The position numbers and the translations under genes are program-made. Under the pieces are notes generated by a model that worked only from the letters and a program-made list of their open reading frames with translations, searched no databases and was not told where the DNA came from. Shown piece by piece: positions 46,543 through 55,222 of a stretch of 64,000 nucleotides of DNA (positions within the stretch are counted from its first letter, which is position 1; every line of letters starts with the position of its first letter). Source of the DNA: Piscinibacterium candidicorallinum (GTDB taxonomy: Bacteria > Pseudomonadota > Gammaproteobacteria > Burkholderiales > Burkholderiaceae_C); contig NZ_CP180191.1 in NCBI RefSeq assembly GCF_047549485.1, forward strand, positions 2,294,001 to 2,358,000. The letters are read 5' to 3'.

Positions 46543-48465
46543 ATGCCCACAATGACCTTGCGTACCGCGGCCCTCGGGCTTTCGATCGCCGTGGCGCTCG
46601 CCGCCTGCGGCGGCGGTGGTTCGGATGCAGCCCCGCCAAACAGCTCACCCGCTCCTGCGCCCGCACCAACTCCTGCGCCCGCTCCAGCGCCTGGCCCGGC
46701 GCCCGCTCCAGCGCCTGGCCCGGCGCCCGCCCCTGCCCCTGCCCCTGCGCCTGGACCCGCTCCCGCGCCCGCACCAACGCCAGCACCTGCGCCGCCACCC
46801 GTCGCCGCGTTGCCGACCGCAATCGAAGCCTCACGCTTCCTGCAGCAGATGAGCTTCGGTCCGAACGAGGCAGAAATTGCCGCGGTTCAGTCAAAGGGCT
46901 TCCGGCAATACCTCCTCGATCAGTTCAGCGCACCGGCGTCCATGTATGCCAGCGGTGGCTCGGACGAAATCAACACCACCATGGAAAAGGACTTCTGCAA
47001 TGCAAAGTTCCCTCAGGGTGGCACGGCGCGCGACAACTGCTGGCGCGACTGGTACAGCTCAGAACCTCTGAAGTGGGATTTCTTCCGCCAGGCTGTGGAG
47101 AACCCGGATCAGCTGCGCCAACGCATGGCACATGCGCTCGCCCAGATTGTGGTGGTGTCGGATCGCGAGACCGAGGGCACCTACGGCATGCGCGAGTACT
47201 ACCAGATGCTGCGCAACAACGCCTTCGGCAACTACCGGACGATCCTGCGCGAGGTCACGCTTTCGCCGCTGATGGGCGACTACCTCGACATGGTCAACAA
47301 CGAGGCCGCAGCGCCCAACGAGAACTTTGCGCGCGAACTGCTGCAGCTATTCAGCATCGGCGTGTGCGAGCTCAATCTGGACGGCACGCTTAAGGGCGGC
47401 AAGTGCACTGCCACCTACGACAACACGACGGTGCGCAACTATTCATATGCACTGACCGGCTGGACCTACCCGGCTGGCGGCAAAAACCCCTGGTGCAACA
47501 ACGGGGTGTGCGGGGGTTGGCAGAACAATGCCTACTACCGAGGCCGCATGGTCTCGGTGGCTGCACAGCATGACAAGACTGAGCGGGTGCTTCTCTCCGG
47601 CACGACCGTGCCTGCGAGCCGGACACCCGACCAGGCCTTGAACAGCGTGCTGGACTCGGTGATGAATCATCCCAACACGGCGCCCTTCATCAGCAAGCAG
47701 CTGATCCAATTCTTCGTCACGAGCAACCCCTCGCCCGGGTACGTGAGCCGTGTGGCCACGGTCTTCAACAGCGGAACCTTCGACGGCATCACCGGCGGCA
47801 CCGGCAAGGGCGATCTGCGCGCGGTGATCGCCGCCATCCTGCTGGACCCCGAGGCTCGGGACATGAATCGCATGACCGACGCGAGCTTCGGCAAGCTGCG
47901 CGAGCCAATCCTCTACATGACCGGCGCGCTGCGTGCCTTCGGCGGCGTGACCGATGGGGTGCCGCTCGGCCGCTGGTGGTTTGGTGACGCCATGGGACAG
48001 CCGGTGTTCTCGTCACCCTCGGTGTTCAACTACTACCCACCGGACTACCCTTTGCCGGGCAATGCGGGGCTGCTTGCGCCGCAGTTCGGGATCGCAGGTG
48101 CGAGCACAGTGATGGGCCGCAGCAACTTCGCCAACTCGCTATTCATGTGGTGGTACAACAAAGGCGGCACGTATGCTCCGGATGCCACGGTCTTCAACGG
48201 CCGCGGTACCCGCGTGAACTACAGCCTCTTCGAAGCTGACGCTGTCGATGCCGGCAAGCTGGTGGATCGCCTGAATCTGCTGCTGCTCAACGGACGCCTG
48301 AGCGCGCAGGAACGCGCACAGGTGGTCACGGCGGTCGAGACCTGGACCACCAACGAGAACAGCTGGCTGACACGGACCGACATCGCCAGCAATTACCAGC
48401 GCGAGCGCATCAAGCAGGCTGCTTACATCCTGCTGTCCTCGCCCCAGTACCAAGTCCAGCGCTGA
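46543..48465 (+). CDS. DUF1800 family exported lipoprotein
   Basis: A 640-residue protein with a lipoprotein signal (lipobox LAAC, Cys about 20) and then a Gly/Ser run and a long Pro/Ala-rich linker (about 30-80) before the DUF1800 domain (ASRFLQQMSFGPNEAEI onward, with RELLQLFSIGVCELN, YSYALTGWTYPAG and FISKQLIQFFVTSNPS). The function of the family is not established. ATG at 46543 is used; 46552 is an alternative. The DUF1501 gene follows after 10 bp, and this pairing is widespread. Confidence 0.88.
   Translation: MPTMTLRTAALGLSIAVALAACGGGGSDAAPPNSSPAPAPAPTPAPAPAPGPAPAPAPGPAPAPAPAPAPGPAPAPAPTPAPAPPPVAALPTAIEASRFLQQMSFGPNEAEIAAVQSKGFRQYLLDQFSAPASMYASGGSDEINTTMEKDFCNAKFPQGGTARDNCWRDWYSSEPLKWDFFRQAVENPDQLRQRMAHALAQIVVVSDRETEGTYGMREYYQMLRNNAFGNYRTILREVTLSPLMGDYLDMVNNEAAAPNENFARELLQLFSIGVCELNLDGTLKGGKCTATYDNTTVRNYSYALTGWTYPAGGKNPWCNNGVCGGWQNNAYYRGRMVSVAAQHDKTERVLLSGTTVPASRTPDQALNSVLDSVMNHPNTAPFISKQLIQFFVTSNPSPGYVSRVATVFNSGTFDGITGGTGKGDLRAVIAAILLDPEARDMNRMTDASFGKLREPILYMTGALRAFGGVTDGVPLGRWWFGDAMGQPVFSSPSVFNYYPPDYPLPGNAGLLAPQFGIAGASTVMGRSNFANSLFMWWYNKGGTYAPDATVFNGRGTRVNYSLFEADAVDAGKLVDRLNLLLLNGRLSAQERAQVVTAVETWTTNENSWLTRTDIASNYQRERIKQAAYILLSSPQYQVQR
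46675..46730 (+). repeat. 24-bp tandem repeat in the Pro/Ala linker
   Basis: Two perfect copies of a 24-bp unit, at 46678-46701 and 46702-46725, with the period continuing to about 46730. Each encodes an eight-residue Pro/Ala/Gly unit. It lies in the linker of the DUF1800 protein and could vary in copy number between strains. Confidence 0.75.
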
Positions 48466-48475
48466 GAGGCCGAGC

Positions 48476-49912
48476 ATGAAGTCTTCCCAACTCTCCAGGC
48501 GCGACATGCTGCGCGCCATTGCGAGCGCCACCGCATACACAAGCCTTGGCGGTGGCCTCACCATGGCGACCATGGATGACGCCCACGCTCAGACCGCTGA
48601 CTACAAGGCGCTGGTCTGCGTATTCCTGTTCGGCGGCAATGATGGTTTCAACACGGTCGTGCCGATCGACGGCCGCTATGCCACCTATGCCCAGCGCCGC
48701 GGCTACATGGCGCTGCCGCAGGCGCGTCTGTTGCAGATCGATGCAGGCTTCGGCCTGCATCCCGCCATGGCGCCGCTGCAGCGCGCCTACACCGATGGCT
48801 GGATGGCCGGGCTCCTGAACGTAGGCCCCCTGTCTCGCCCGTTCCGGGACAAGGCCGACTTCCTTGCTGTGCGCGAAAGCCCGGATCCGAAGATCGTGCC
48901 GCAGGGACTTTTCTCGCACAGCGACCAGCAAAACGTCTGGGAACTGGGCGACACCAATGTCTTTCAGACCACCACCGGATGGGGCGGGCGGCTCGTGGAT
49001 GCCGCGGCGCTGAACGTGCTGTATTCATTCGGGGGGAGTGCGCGTTTCACGGTGTCTGCGCGCTCGAGCACGCTGGCCATGCCCGGGCCGGGCGCAACCT
49101 TCGGCCTGGAGGGCATCGGCGACGACAGCTGGTCACGCGCACGGCGTACAGCACTCGAGACGCTGAACAACGCCAGCTCACCCAACGCGTTGCACAACGC
49201 CTACGCCACCATCCAGCGCCAGGCACTGACCACCAGCACCGTGCTCAATCCGATCATCCGACAACGGCCGACCGATACCGGACCGGATCCGGACAACCCC
49301 GAGATCAGCGCCGCCTTTGGCAACCTCGCACGCAACACGGTCAACGCGGGATCGCTTTCACAGCAGCTCTACCAAGTAGCCAAGCTGATCAAGAACCGCT
49401 CGCGTCTAGGTGGCAATCGGCACGTGTTCTTCGTATCGCTGGGCGGGTTCGATACACACGAGGGCCAGATTTCTTCCGGTGACTCGACTGCTGGCGGTCA
49501 CACCAACCTGCTTTCCCAAGTGGCAACCGCGTTGGCGTCGTTCCACAAGGCCATGGGTGATCTGGGCGTGATGAACAACGTCACATCCTTCACGATGAGC
49601 GACTTCGGCCGTACTTTCAAGCCGAACAACAGCCGCGGCACCGACCACGCCTGGGGCAACATCAACCTGATTCTCGGAGGCAGTGTCCAAGGTGGCCGCA
49701 TGTATGGCACCTACCCGGACATGACACTGGGTGGACCGGATGATGCCGGCAAGGACACCTGGGAGTGGCAGGGCCGCTGGATTCCCAAGATCGGCGTGGA
49801 TCAGTACGCGCACACACTCATCAAGTGGTTCACGCCGGCTGTCGACACGGCGGCCATCCTCCCAAACCTCGCTAACTTCAGCACTCGCGACCTGGGCTTC
49901 ATGAAGGCCTGA
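48476..49912 (+). CDS. DUF1501 family Tat-exported protein
   Basis: A 478-residue protein with a Tat signal (SRRDMLRAIASA, cut near AHA). The DUF1501 domain follows: LVCVFLFGGNDGFNTVVP, ADFLAVRESPDPK, VFFVSLGGFDTHEGQ and FTMSDFGRTFKPN, which resemble alkaline-phosphatase/sulfatase-type metal-binding segments. Function unknown. Together with the DUF1800 lipoprotein it forms a two-gene operon ending in a strong terminator. Confidence 0.9.
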   Translation: MKSSQLSRRDMLRAIASATAYTSLGGGLTMATMDDAHAQTADYKALVCVFLFGGNDGFNTVVPIDGRYATYAQRRGYMALPQARLLQIDAGFGLHPAMAPLQRAYTDGWMAGLLNVGPLSRPFRDKADFLAVRESPDPKIVPQGLFSHSDQQNVWELGDTNVFQTTTGWGGRLVDAAALNVLYSFGGSARFTVSARSSTLAMPGPGATFGLEGIGDDSWSRARRTALETLNNASSPNALHNAYATIQRQALTTSTVLNPIIRQRPTDTGPDPDNPEISAAFGNLARNTVNAGSLSQQLYQVAKLIKNRSRLGGNRHVFFVSLGGFDTHEGQISSGDSTAGGHTNLLSQVATALASFHKAMGDLGVMNNVTSFTMSDFGRTFKPNNSRGTDHAWGNINLILGGSVQGGRMYGTYPDMTLGGPDDAGKDTWEWQGRWIPKIGVDQYAHTLIKWFTPAVDTAAILPNLANFSTRDLGFMKA

Positions 49913-49928
49913 CCAGGCGCAACAGAAG

Positions 49929-49956
49929 AAAAACGCCGGCTGACGCCGGCGTTTTT
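49929..49956 (+). terminator. bidirectional rho-independent terminator
   Basis: AAAAACGCCGGC and GCCGGCGTTTTT form a 12-bp perfect stem with a 4-base loop. It lies 17 bp after the DUF1501 stop and 19 bp from the convergent scoB stop, and can serve both. Confidence 0.9.
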
Positions 49957-49974
49957 CGTTTGGTGCGATACCCG

Positions 49975-50613
49975 TCAGTGCAGGGTGCAGCCGGTGAGCT
50001 TCTGCAACTCGTCGCGCGTGACGCCAGGCGCAAGCTCGACGAGCTTCAAACCTTGATCAGTCACGTCCATCACGGCCAGATCCGTGATGATCCGATCGAC
50101 GACGCCCACGCCGGTGAGCGGCAGGTTGCATTTGGGGAGGATCTTCAGGTCGATGCCGCCGTCCTTCTTGCGCACGACATGCTCCATGAGCACAACGACG
50201 CGCTTCACACCGGCCACGAGGTCCATGGCGCCACCCATGCCCTTGACCATCTTGCCCGGAATCATCCAGTTGGCCAGATCACCATGCTCGCTGACCTGCA
50301 TGGCCCCGAGGATGGACAGGTTGATCTTGCCGCCGCGGATCATGGCAAAGCTGTCATGCGAGCCGAAGATCGAGGAGCCGGGCAGCGTGGTCACCGTCTG
50401 CTTGCCGGCGTTGATGATGTCGGCATCCACCTGCTCTTCGGTAGGGAAGGGGCCGATGCCGAGCATGCCGTTTTCGCTCTGCAGCCAGACTTCGATATCC
50501 GGTGCGACATGGTTGGCCACTAGGGTCGGCAGGCCGATCCCGAGGTTGACGTAGAAGCCGTCCTGCAATTCGGCGGCGGCGCGCTGGGCCATTTCAGCGT
50601 GGGTCCAAGGCAT
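49975..50613 (-). CDS. scoB: 3-oxoacid CoA-transferase subunit B
   Basis: Beta subunit of a succinyl-CoA:3-ketoacid (or 3-oxoadipate) CoA-transferase. The 212-residue product has the catalytic-glutamate motif SENGMLGIGP, plus GIGLPTLV and FGSHDSFAMIRGGKINL. It lies directly after scoA (14 bp). Acetoacetate rather than 3-oxoadipate is the likelier substrate, since no aromatic-pathway genes are nearby. Confidence 0.93.
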   Translation of the reverse strand: MPWTHAEMAQRAAAELQDGFYVNLGIGLPTLVANHVAPDIEVWLQSENGMLGIGPFPTEEQVDADIINAGKQTVTTLPGSSIFGSHDSFAMIRGGKINLSILGAMQVSEHGDLANWMIPGKMVKGMGGAMDLVAGVKRVVVLMEHVVRKKDGGIDLKILPKCNLPLTGVGVVDRIITDLAVMDVTDQGLKLVELAPGVTRDELQKLTGCTLH

Positions 50614-50627
50614 GGTGGGTCTCCTGA

Positions 50628-51329
50628 TCAGCTCTGGCCAAAGAGAGTGCGCTTCTCGATGCGCTTCTCGGGGTTCGGGTTGTGCACAATGCGGTGCACG
50701 TAGATGCCCGGCAGATGGATCGAATCCGGATCCAGCGCGCCGGTTTCCACGACCTGCTCCACTTCGACGATCGTGGTGCGCCCGGCCATGGCGGCGGCTG
50801 GGTTGAAGTTGCGCGCGGTGCGGCGAAAGATCAGGTTGCCCGACTGGTCCGCAATATGTGCCTTGACCAGCGCGACTTCTGGCGTGAGCGAGCGCTCCAT
50901 GATGTAGGTCTCGCCATCGAACTCGCGCGTCTCCTTGCCTTCCGCGACCAGCGTGCCGACCCCCGTCTTGGTGAAGAAGGCCGGGATGCCCGCCCCACCG
51001 GCGCGCAGCTTCTCGGCCAATGTGCCCTGGGGCGTGAACTCCAGTTCCAGCTCGCCGGCCAGGAACTGGCGCTCGAATTCCTTGTTCTCGCCCACGTAGG
51101 ACGAAATCATCTTCTTGATCTGCCGCGTCTCGAGCAACAGGCCCAGGCCGAAGCCATCCACGCCGGCGTTGTTGCTGATGCAGGTGAGGTTCTTCGCGCC
51201 GGAATCTCTCAGGGCGGCGATCAGCGCCTCAGGGATGCCGCACAGGCCGAAACCGCCCACCGCGATGAGCTGGCCGTCCTTGACGACGCCGGCCAGTGCC
51301 GCCTGGGCACTTGGATAGAGTTTCTTCAT
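50628..51329 (-). CDS. scoA: 3-oxoacid CoA-transferase subunit A
   Basis: Alpha subunit (233 residues) with the CoA-binding motif GGFGLCGIPEALI, CISNNAGVDGFGLG and FTPQGTLAEKLRAGGAGIPAF. It precedes scoB in the same transcript and follows the SDR gene after 33 bp. The complex activates ketoacids with CoA from succinyl-CoA, allowing ketone-body use. Confidence 0.94.
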   Translation of the reverse strand: MKKLYPSAQAALAGVVKDGQLIAVGGFGLCGIPEALIAALRDSGAKNLTCISNNAGVDGFGLGLLLETRQIKKMISSYVGENKEFERQFLAGELELEFTPQGTLAEKLRAGGAGIPAFFTKTGVGTLVAEGKETREFDGETYIMERSLTPEVALVKAHIADQSGNLIFRRTARNFNPAAAMAGRTTIVEVEQVVETGALDPDSIHLPGIYVHRIVHNPNPEKRIEKRTLFGQS

Positions 51330-51362
51330 TCGATCCCCCGAAGGTTTGGAGCAGGACAGGAT

Positions 51363-52154
51363 TCAGCTCACCGACAGTCCGTCGTCCACTGCGATGATGG
51401 CGCCATTGACGAAGCCTGCGGAGTCATGGGCAAGCAGCAGGATCAGACCGTCGAGGTCCTCGGGCTTGCCCACGCGCTTGCGCGGCAGCATATGCATGAG
51501 CTTCTGCCCCTGCTCTGTCTGCCAGTGCGTGTGGTTGATCTCGGTATCGATATAGCCGGGGCAGATGGCATTCACATTAATGTTGAATCGCCCCCACTCG
51601 AGCGCCTGAGCCTTGGTCATCTGCACCACAGCGGCCTTGCTCATGCAGTACACGCCGATCTGCGGAAGCACCCGCAGGCCAGCCACAGAGGCGATGTTGA
51701 TGATGCGCGCCGGCCGCGCGGGTTCACCGCGTGCTTCAGCCCCACGTGCCCGGGCGATCATGCGCTTGGCCACGTCCTGGGCCAGAAAGAAGGCGCCACG
51801 CGTGTTGGTGCCCATCATGAAGTCGTAGTCCTCGGGCTTTACGTCTACCAGGCGCTGGGTGGTGGAGACCCCGGAGTTGTTCACGAGAATGTCGATCGGC
51901 CCTGCCTCGGTCTCGGCATGGGCCACGCAGGCCGCGATACTCGCCGGGTCGGTGACGTCCAACTTGATCACGTGGGCGGAGCCGCCTTCGGCCTCGATTT
52001 CGGCGCGCAGGTCCTTGAGCCGCTCGATCCGGCGCGAGGCCAATACCACCTTGGCACCCGCACGGGCAAGCGTGCGAGCGAACTGCGCGCCCAAGCCGCT
52101 GGATGCGCCGCTGATGAGTGCGACCTTGCCATCCAGTGCGATTTCAACCGTCAT
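51363..52154 (-). CDS. short-chain dehydrogenase/reductase (SDR)
   Basis: A 263-residue classical SDR with nucleotide-binding SGASSGLG, structural NNSG (NNAG-type), the catalytic Ser in NIASVAG and YCMSK (YxxxK). Its place before scoA-scoB and opposite ETF-QO suggests action on a 3-hydroxyacyl or related substrate. I chose the ATG at 52154, with GGAGAAC upstream. Confidence 0.88.
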   Translation of the reverse strand: MTVEIALDGKVALISGASSGLGAQFARTLARAGAKVVLASRRIERLKDLRAEIEAEGGSAHVIKLDVTDPASIAACVAHAETEAGPIDILVNNSGVSTTQRLVDVKPEDYDFMMGTNTRGAFFLAQDVAKRMIARARGAEARGEPARPARIINIASVAGLRVLPQIGVYCMSKAAVVQMTKAQALEWGRFNINVNAICPGYIDTEINHTHWQTEQGQKLMHMLPRKRVGKPEDLDGLILLLAHDSAGFVNGAIIAVDDGLSVS

Positions 52155-52353
52155 GGGTGTTCTCCGGCCGCAGGGGCCATGTGAGGTGGGCTGGCGGCAC
52201 CGGGGCGCCATGCATCACCGGGACTGATCGAGCGCAGCGCGCGACCTGCAGAAAGTGCGATCGAGTTTAGAGGAAGCTCCCGAGCGAACCGGCTCACCCA
52301 CAGTGCGAAAATCTCGTGCTTGACCCCAGCAGAAATGCAAAGCAGAAAAGCCG

Positions 52354-52358
52354 AGGAG
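52354..52358 (+). promoter_or_regulatory. ribosome binding site deciding the ETF-QO start
   Basis: AGGAG lies 7 bases before the ATG at 52366 but only 1 base before the in-frame ATG at 52360. The spacing favours 52366 as the true start. Confidence 0.6.
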
Positions 52359-52365
52359 CATGCGG

Positions 52366-54027
52366 ATGGAGATCGAACGCGAGTCGATGGAATATGACGT
52401 GGTGATCGTGGGCGGCGGGCCGGCTGGCCTGTCTGCGGCGATCCGCATCAAGCAGCTGGCCGCGAGCAAGGGGCAGGATGTCTCCGTCGTCGTGCTTGAG
52501 AAGGGTTCCGAGGTCGGCGCGCACATTCTTTCGGGCGCCGTGATGGACCCGATCGCGCTCAACGAGCTGATCCCCGATTGGAAGGACAAGGGCGCGCCGC
52601 TGAACCAGCCCGTCACGCGCGACGAAGCCTTGTTCCTGACCAAGACCGGCGCCACCAAGACGCCGGACTGGCTGATGCCCGACAACTTCCACAACGCCGG
52701 CTGCTACGTCATCAGCCTGGGCAATGTGGTGCGCTGGCTGGGCCAGCAGGCCGAGAGCCTGGGCGTGGAGATCTTCCCCGGCTTCGCCGCCGCCGAAGTG
52801 CTGTACGACGAGCACGGCGCTGTGAAGGGCGTAGCTACCGGCAACATGGGCATCGGCAAGGACGGCGAGCCCACCGAGAACTTCCAGCCGGGCATGGAGC
52901 TGCACGGCAAGTACACGATCTTTGCGGAAGGTGCGCGTGGCCATCTGGGCAAGCAGCTGATTGAGCGCTTCAAGCTTGACGCCGGCCGCGACCCGCAGAG
53001 CTATGCCATCGGCATCAAGGAGCTCTGGGAGATCGACCCCGCCAAGGCGCAACCCGGCCTGGTGGTGCATGCCGCTGGCTGGCCGTTGGACAAGAGCACG
53101 TATGGCGGCGGCTTCCTGTATCACCTGGAAGGCAACAAGGTCACGCTGGGCTTTGTGGTTGGCCTGAACTATGAGAACCCCTGGCTGTCGCCTTTCGAGG
53201 AAATGCAGCGCTGGAAGACGCACCCGGCCATCCGCAAGCACATCGAGGGCGGCAAGCGCTTGTCCTACGGTGCCCGGGCGATCACCGCCGGCGGCTTGCT
53301 GTCGCTGCCCAAGACGGTGTTTCCGGGCGGCGCGCTGGTGGGCTGCGAGGCCGGCTTCCTGAACGCGCCGCGGATCAAGGGCAGCCACGCCGCGATCAAG
53401 ACCGGCATGATGTGCGGCGAAGCCGCCTTCGAGGCGGTGGCCGCCGGCCGCAAGCAGGACGAACTCGCTGCGTACCCCGCTGCCTTCGATGCGAGCTGGC
53501 TGCGCAAGGAGCTGGAGCAAGCGCGCAACTTCAAGCAGTGGTTCAAGTACGGGCTGACCGTGGGCTCGATCATGACCGGCATCGAGTACTGGCTGCTGCC
53601 CCGGCTGGGCATCAAGCGGCCGCCCTGGACGATCCACCGTACGAAGGCCGACCATCTGTACCTGAAGCCAGCCGATCAGTGCCCGAAGATCGACTACCCC
53701 AAGCCGGATGGCAAGCTGACCTTCGACCGCCTGAGCTCGGTGTTCGTCTCCAACACCAACCACGAAGAGAATCAGCCGGCGCACCTCACGCTGCGCAACG
53801 CGGCCGTTCCCGTGGCTACCAACCTGGCGAAGTTCGCCGGGCCGGAGAGCCGCTATTGCCCGGCCGGTGTGTACGAATTCGTGAAGAACGACGACGGCAG
53901 CGATCGCCTTCAGATCAACGCGCAGAACTGCGTGCACTGCAAGACCTGCGACATCAAGGATCCGACACAGAACATCGTCTGGATCACGCCGGAAGGCGGC
54001 GGCGGGCCGAACTACGCGGGGATGTAG
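52366..54027 (+). CDS. electron transfer flavoprotein-ubiquinone oxidoreductase
   Basis: Passes electrons from reduced ETF (from acyl-CoA dehydrogenases) to ubiquinone at the membrane. The 553-residue product has an FAD-binding GGGPAG near the N-terminus, EKGSEVGAHILSGAVMDP, FAEGARGHLGKQL, GCEAGFLNAPRIKGSHAAIKTGMM, and a C-terminal [4Fe-4S] site with CPAG and CVHCKTC. It diverges from the SDR-scoAB genes. A terminator follows. Confidence 0.95.
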   Translation: MEIERESMEYDVVIVGGGPAGLSAAIRIKQLAASKGQDVSVVVLEKGSEVGAHILSGAVMDPIALNELIPDWKDKGAPLNQPVTRDEALFLTKTGATKTPDWLMPDNFHNAGCYVISLGNVVRWLGQQAESLGVEIFPGFAAAEVLYDEHGAVKGVATGNMGIGKDGEPTENFQPGMELHGKYTIFAEGARGHLGKQLIERFKLDAGRDPQSYAIGIKELWEIDPAKAQPGLVVHAAGWPLDKSTYGGGFLYHLEGNKVTLGFVVGLNYENPWLSPFEEMQRWKTHPAIRKHIEGGKRLSYGARAITAGGLLSLPKTVFPGGALVGCEAGFLNAPRIKGSHAAIKTGMMCGEAAFEAVAAGRKQDELAAYPAAFDASWLRKELEQARNFKQWFKYGLTVGSIMTGIEYWLLPRLGIKRPPWTIHRTKADHLYLKPADQCPKIDYPKPDGKLTFDRLSSVFVSNTNHEENQPAHLTLRNAAVPVATNLAKFAGPESRYCPAGVYEFVKNDDGSDRLQINAQNCVHCKTCDIKDPTQNIVWITPEGGGGPNYAGM

Positions 54028-54145
54028 CGGCTTTGCCGGCTGCGGGACGCGCCTTTAAAGGCGTGGCGCAGGAGGTACATGTACCTGAAGACCTCAAAAG
54101 CACTTTTTTGGATCAAAAACGGCCAACAAATCTCGAAACATAAAT

Positions 54146-54187
54146 ACCGGCTTTCCGCGCATCAGACAAGCAGAGAACCGGTTTTTT
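54146..54187 (+). terminator. terminator after ETF-QO
   Basis: ACCGG (54146-54150) pairs with CCGGT (54178-54182), followed by six T. The long loop contains CAGACAAGC, the reverse complement of the REP-like head word GCTTGTCTG, so this may be an eroded repeat that now acts as a terminator. Confidence 0.55.
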
Positions 54188-54244
54188 CATTCCGAGATCT
54201 ATTGTTTTCGGCCACCCGAAGGACGGGCACGCCGCGCTTCAGAC

Positions 54245-54868
54245 CTAAAGCGGCTTGCGCGGCCAGGCTCCATTGAGCACCTGCTGCGCGGCGAGCGCGC
54301 CGATCAGCGTCTTCACATCAGTGATCTCGCCACGCGTCACTTGCGCCACGACCTCGGCCAGCGGCAGGCGCACCACATCGAGAAACTCTTCCTCGTCCAG
54401 GCACTGCTCCACGCTGCTCAGGTCTTCTGCAAGATAGAGTTCGATGGCCTCGTCGGAATAGGCGATGGCGTTGTGGATCACGGTGAGCTGCGACCAGCGC
54501 CGGGCCGAGAGGCCGACCTCCTCGGACAGCTCGCGCTGCGCCGTCAGCAGCGTGGGCTCGCCGGGGTCCCGTTTGCCGGCAGGGAACTCCAGGAACACAC
54601 GGTTCAGCGGGTAGCGGAACTGCCGCACCATGGTCACCGTGCCGTCTGTATGCAGGGGCACGATCATCGCGGCGCCCGGGTGCACCACATATTCCCGGGT
54701 GGCGACGCTTCCGTTGGGGAGCCGGACATGATCCAGACGCACGTCAAGCAGGCGCCCGGCAAAGACCTGACGGGAATCGACGCGCGTTTCGATCAGACCG
54801 GCATCGGCCGCAGCATTGGCTGGAGGCTCAGTCGGCGCCTGGGTTGGCGAATCCGCCCGCCCGCTCAT
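54245..54868 (-). CDS. NUDIX hydrolase (ADP-ribose pyrophosphatase-like)
   Basis: A 207-residue protein with a complete NUDIX box (G-x5-E-x7-RELSEEVGL, in GKRDPGEPTLLTAQRELSEE). The preceding FLEFPAG is typical of ADP-ribose and related pyrophosphatases. Its start overlaps the DUF2818 stop (ATGA), tying it to the nuo operon. It could clear NAD-derived ADP-ribose, but the substrate is inferred. Confidence 0.9.
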   Translation of the reverse strand: MSGRADSPTQAPTEPPANAAADAGLIETRVDSRQVFAGRLLDVRLDHVRLPNGSVATREYVVHPGAAMIVPLHTDGTVTMVRQFRYPLNRVFLEFPAGKRDPGEPTLLTAQRELSEEVGLSARRWSQLTVIHNAIAYSDEAIELYLAEDLSSVEQCLDEEEFLDVVRLPLAEVVAQVTRGEITDVKTLIGALAAQQVLNGAWPRKPL

Positions 54869-55212
54869 GCATCGGCCGAGCTGACTTCTGCTGCTGCGTT
54901 GCGCGCAGCCTTGGTCGCGCCGCGGCGCAGGTATCGCCACAGGAAGCCCGGAAACGCCGCAACGCCCCACAGGCAGATCATCACCACCACGAACTCCCAG
55001 CGCTGCTCTGCGCGCTGCCCTTGGGCGCCTTCCATCCACAGCGCTCCAAGTACCACGCAGGTGAACAGCAGGCCGGAGGCCAGCGCGTGCAGGGCAAAGC
55101 CCGCACCGGTACTGAGCTGCTTCAGACCGAGGCCCGGCCGGAACAGGAAAGGCGCACTGGCTGCGAGCACGGCAGCCAGTGTGAACAACAGCGCATTGGA
55201 CCCTGCACCCAT
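54865..55212 (-). CDS. DUF2818 small membrane protein
   Basis: A 115-residue inner-membrane protein with three transmembrane helices (about 6-24, 36-58, 72-92). DUF2818 genes lie next to nuoN in Burkholderiales. Function is unknown; it could be an assembly or accessory factor of complex I. It starts 10 bp after nuoN and overlaps the NUDIX gene by 4 bp. Confidence 0.85.
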   Translation of the reverse strand: MGAGSNALLFTLAAVLAASAPFLFRPGLGLKQLSTGAGFALHALASGLLFTCVVLGALWMEGAQGQRAEQRWEFVVVMICLWGVAAFPGFLWRYLRRGATKAARNAAAEVSSADA

Positions 55213-55222
55213 GTTTTGCTCC

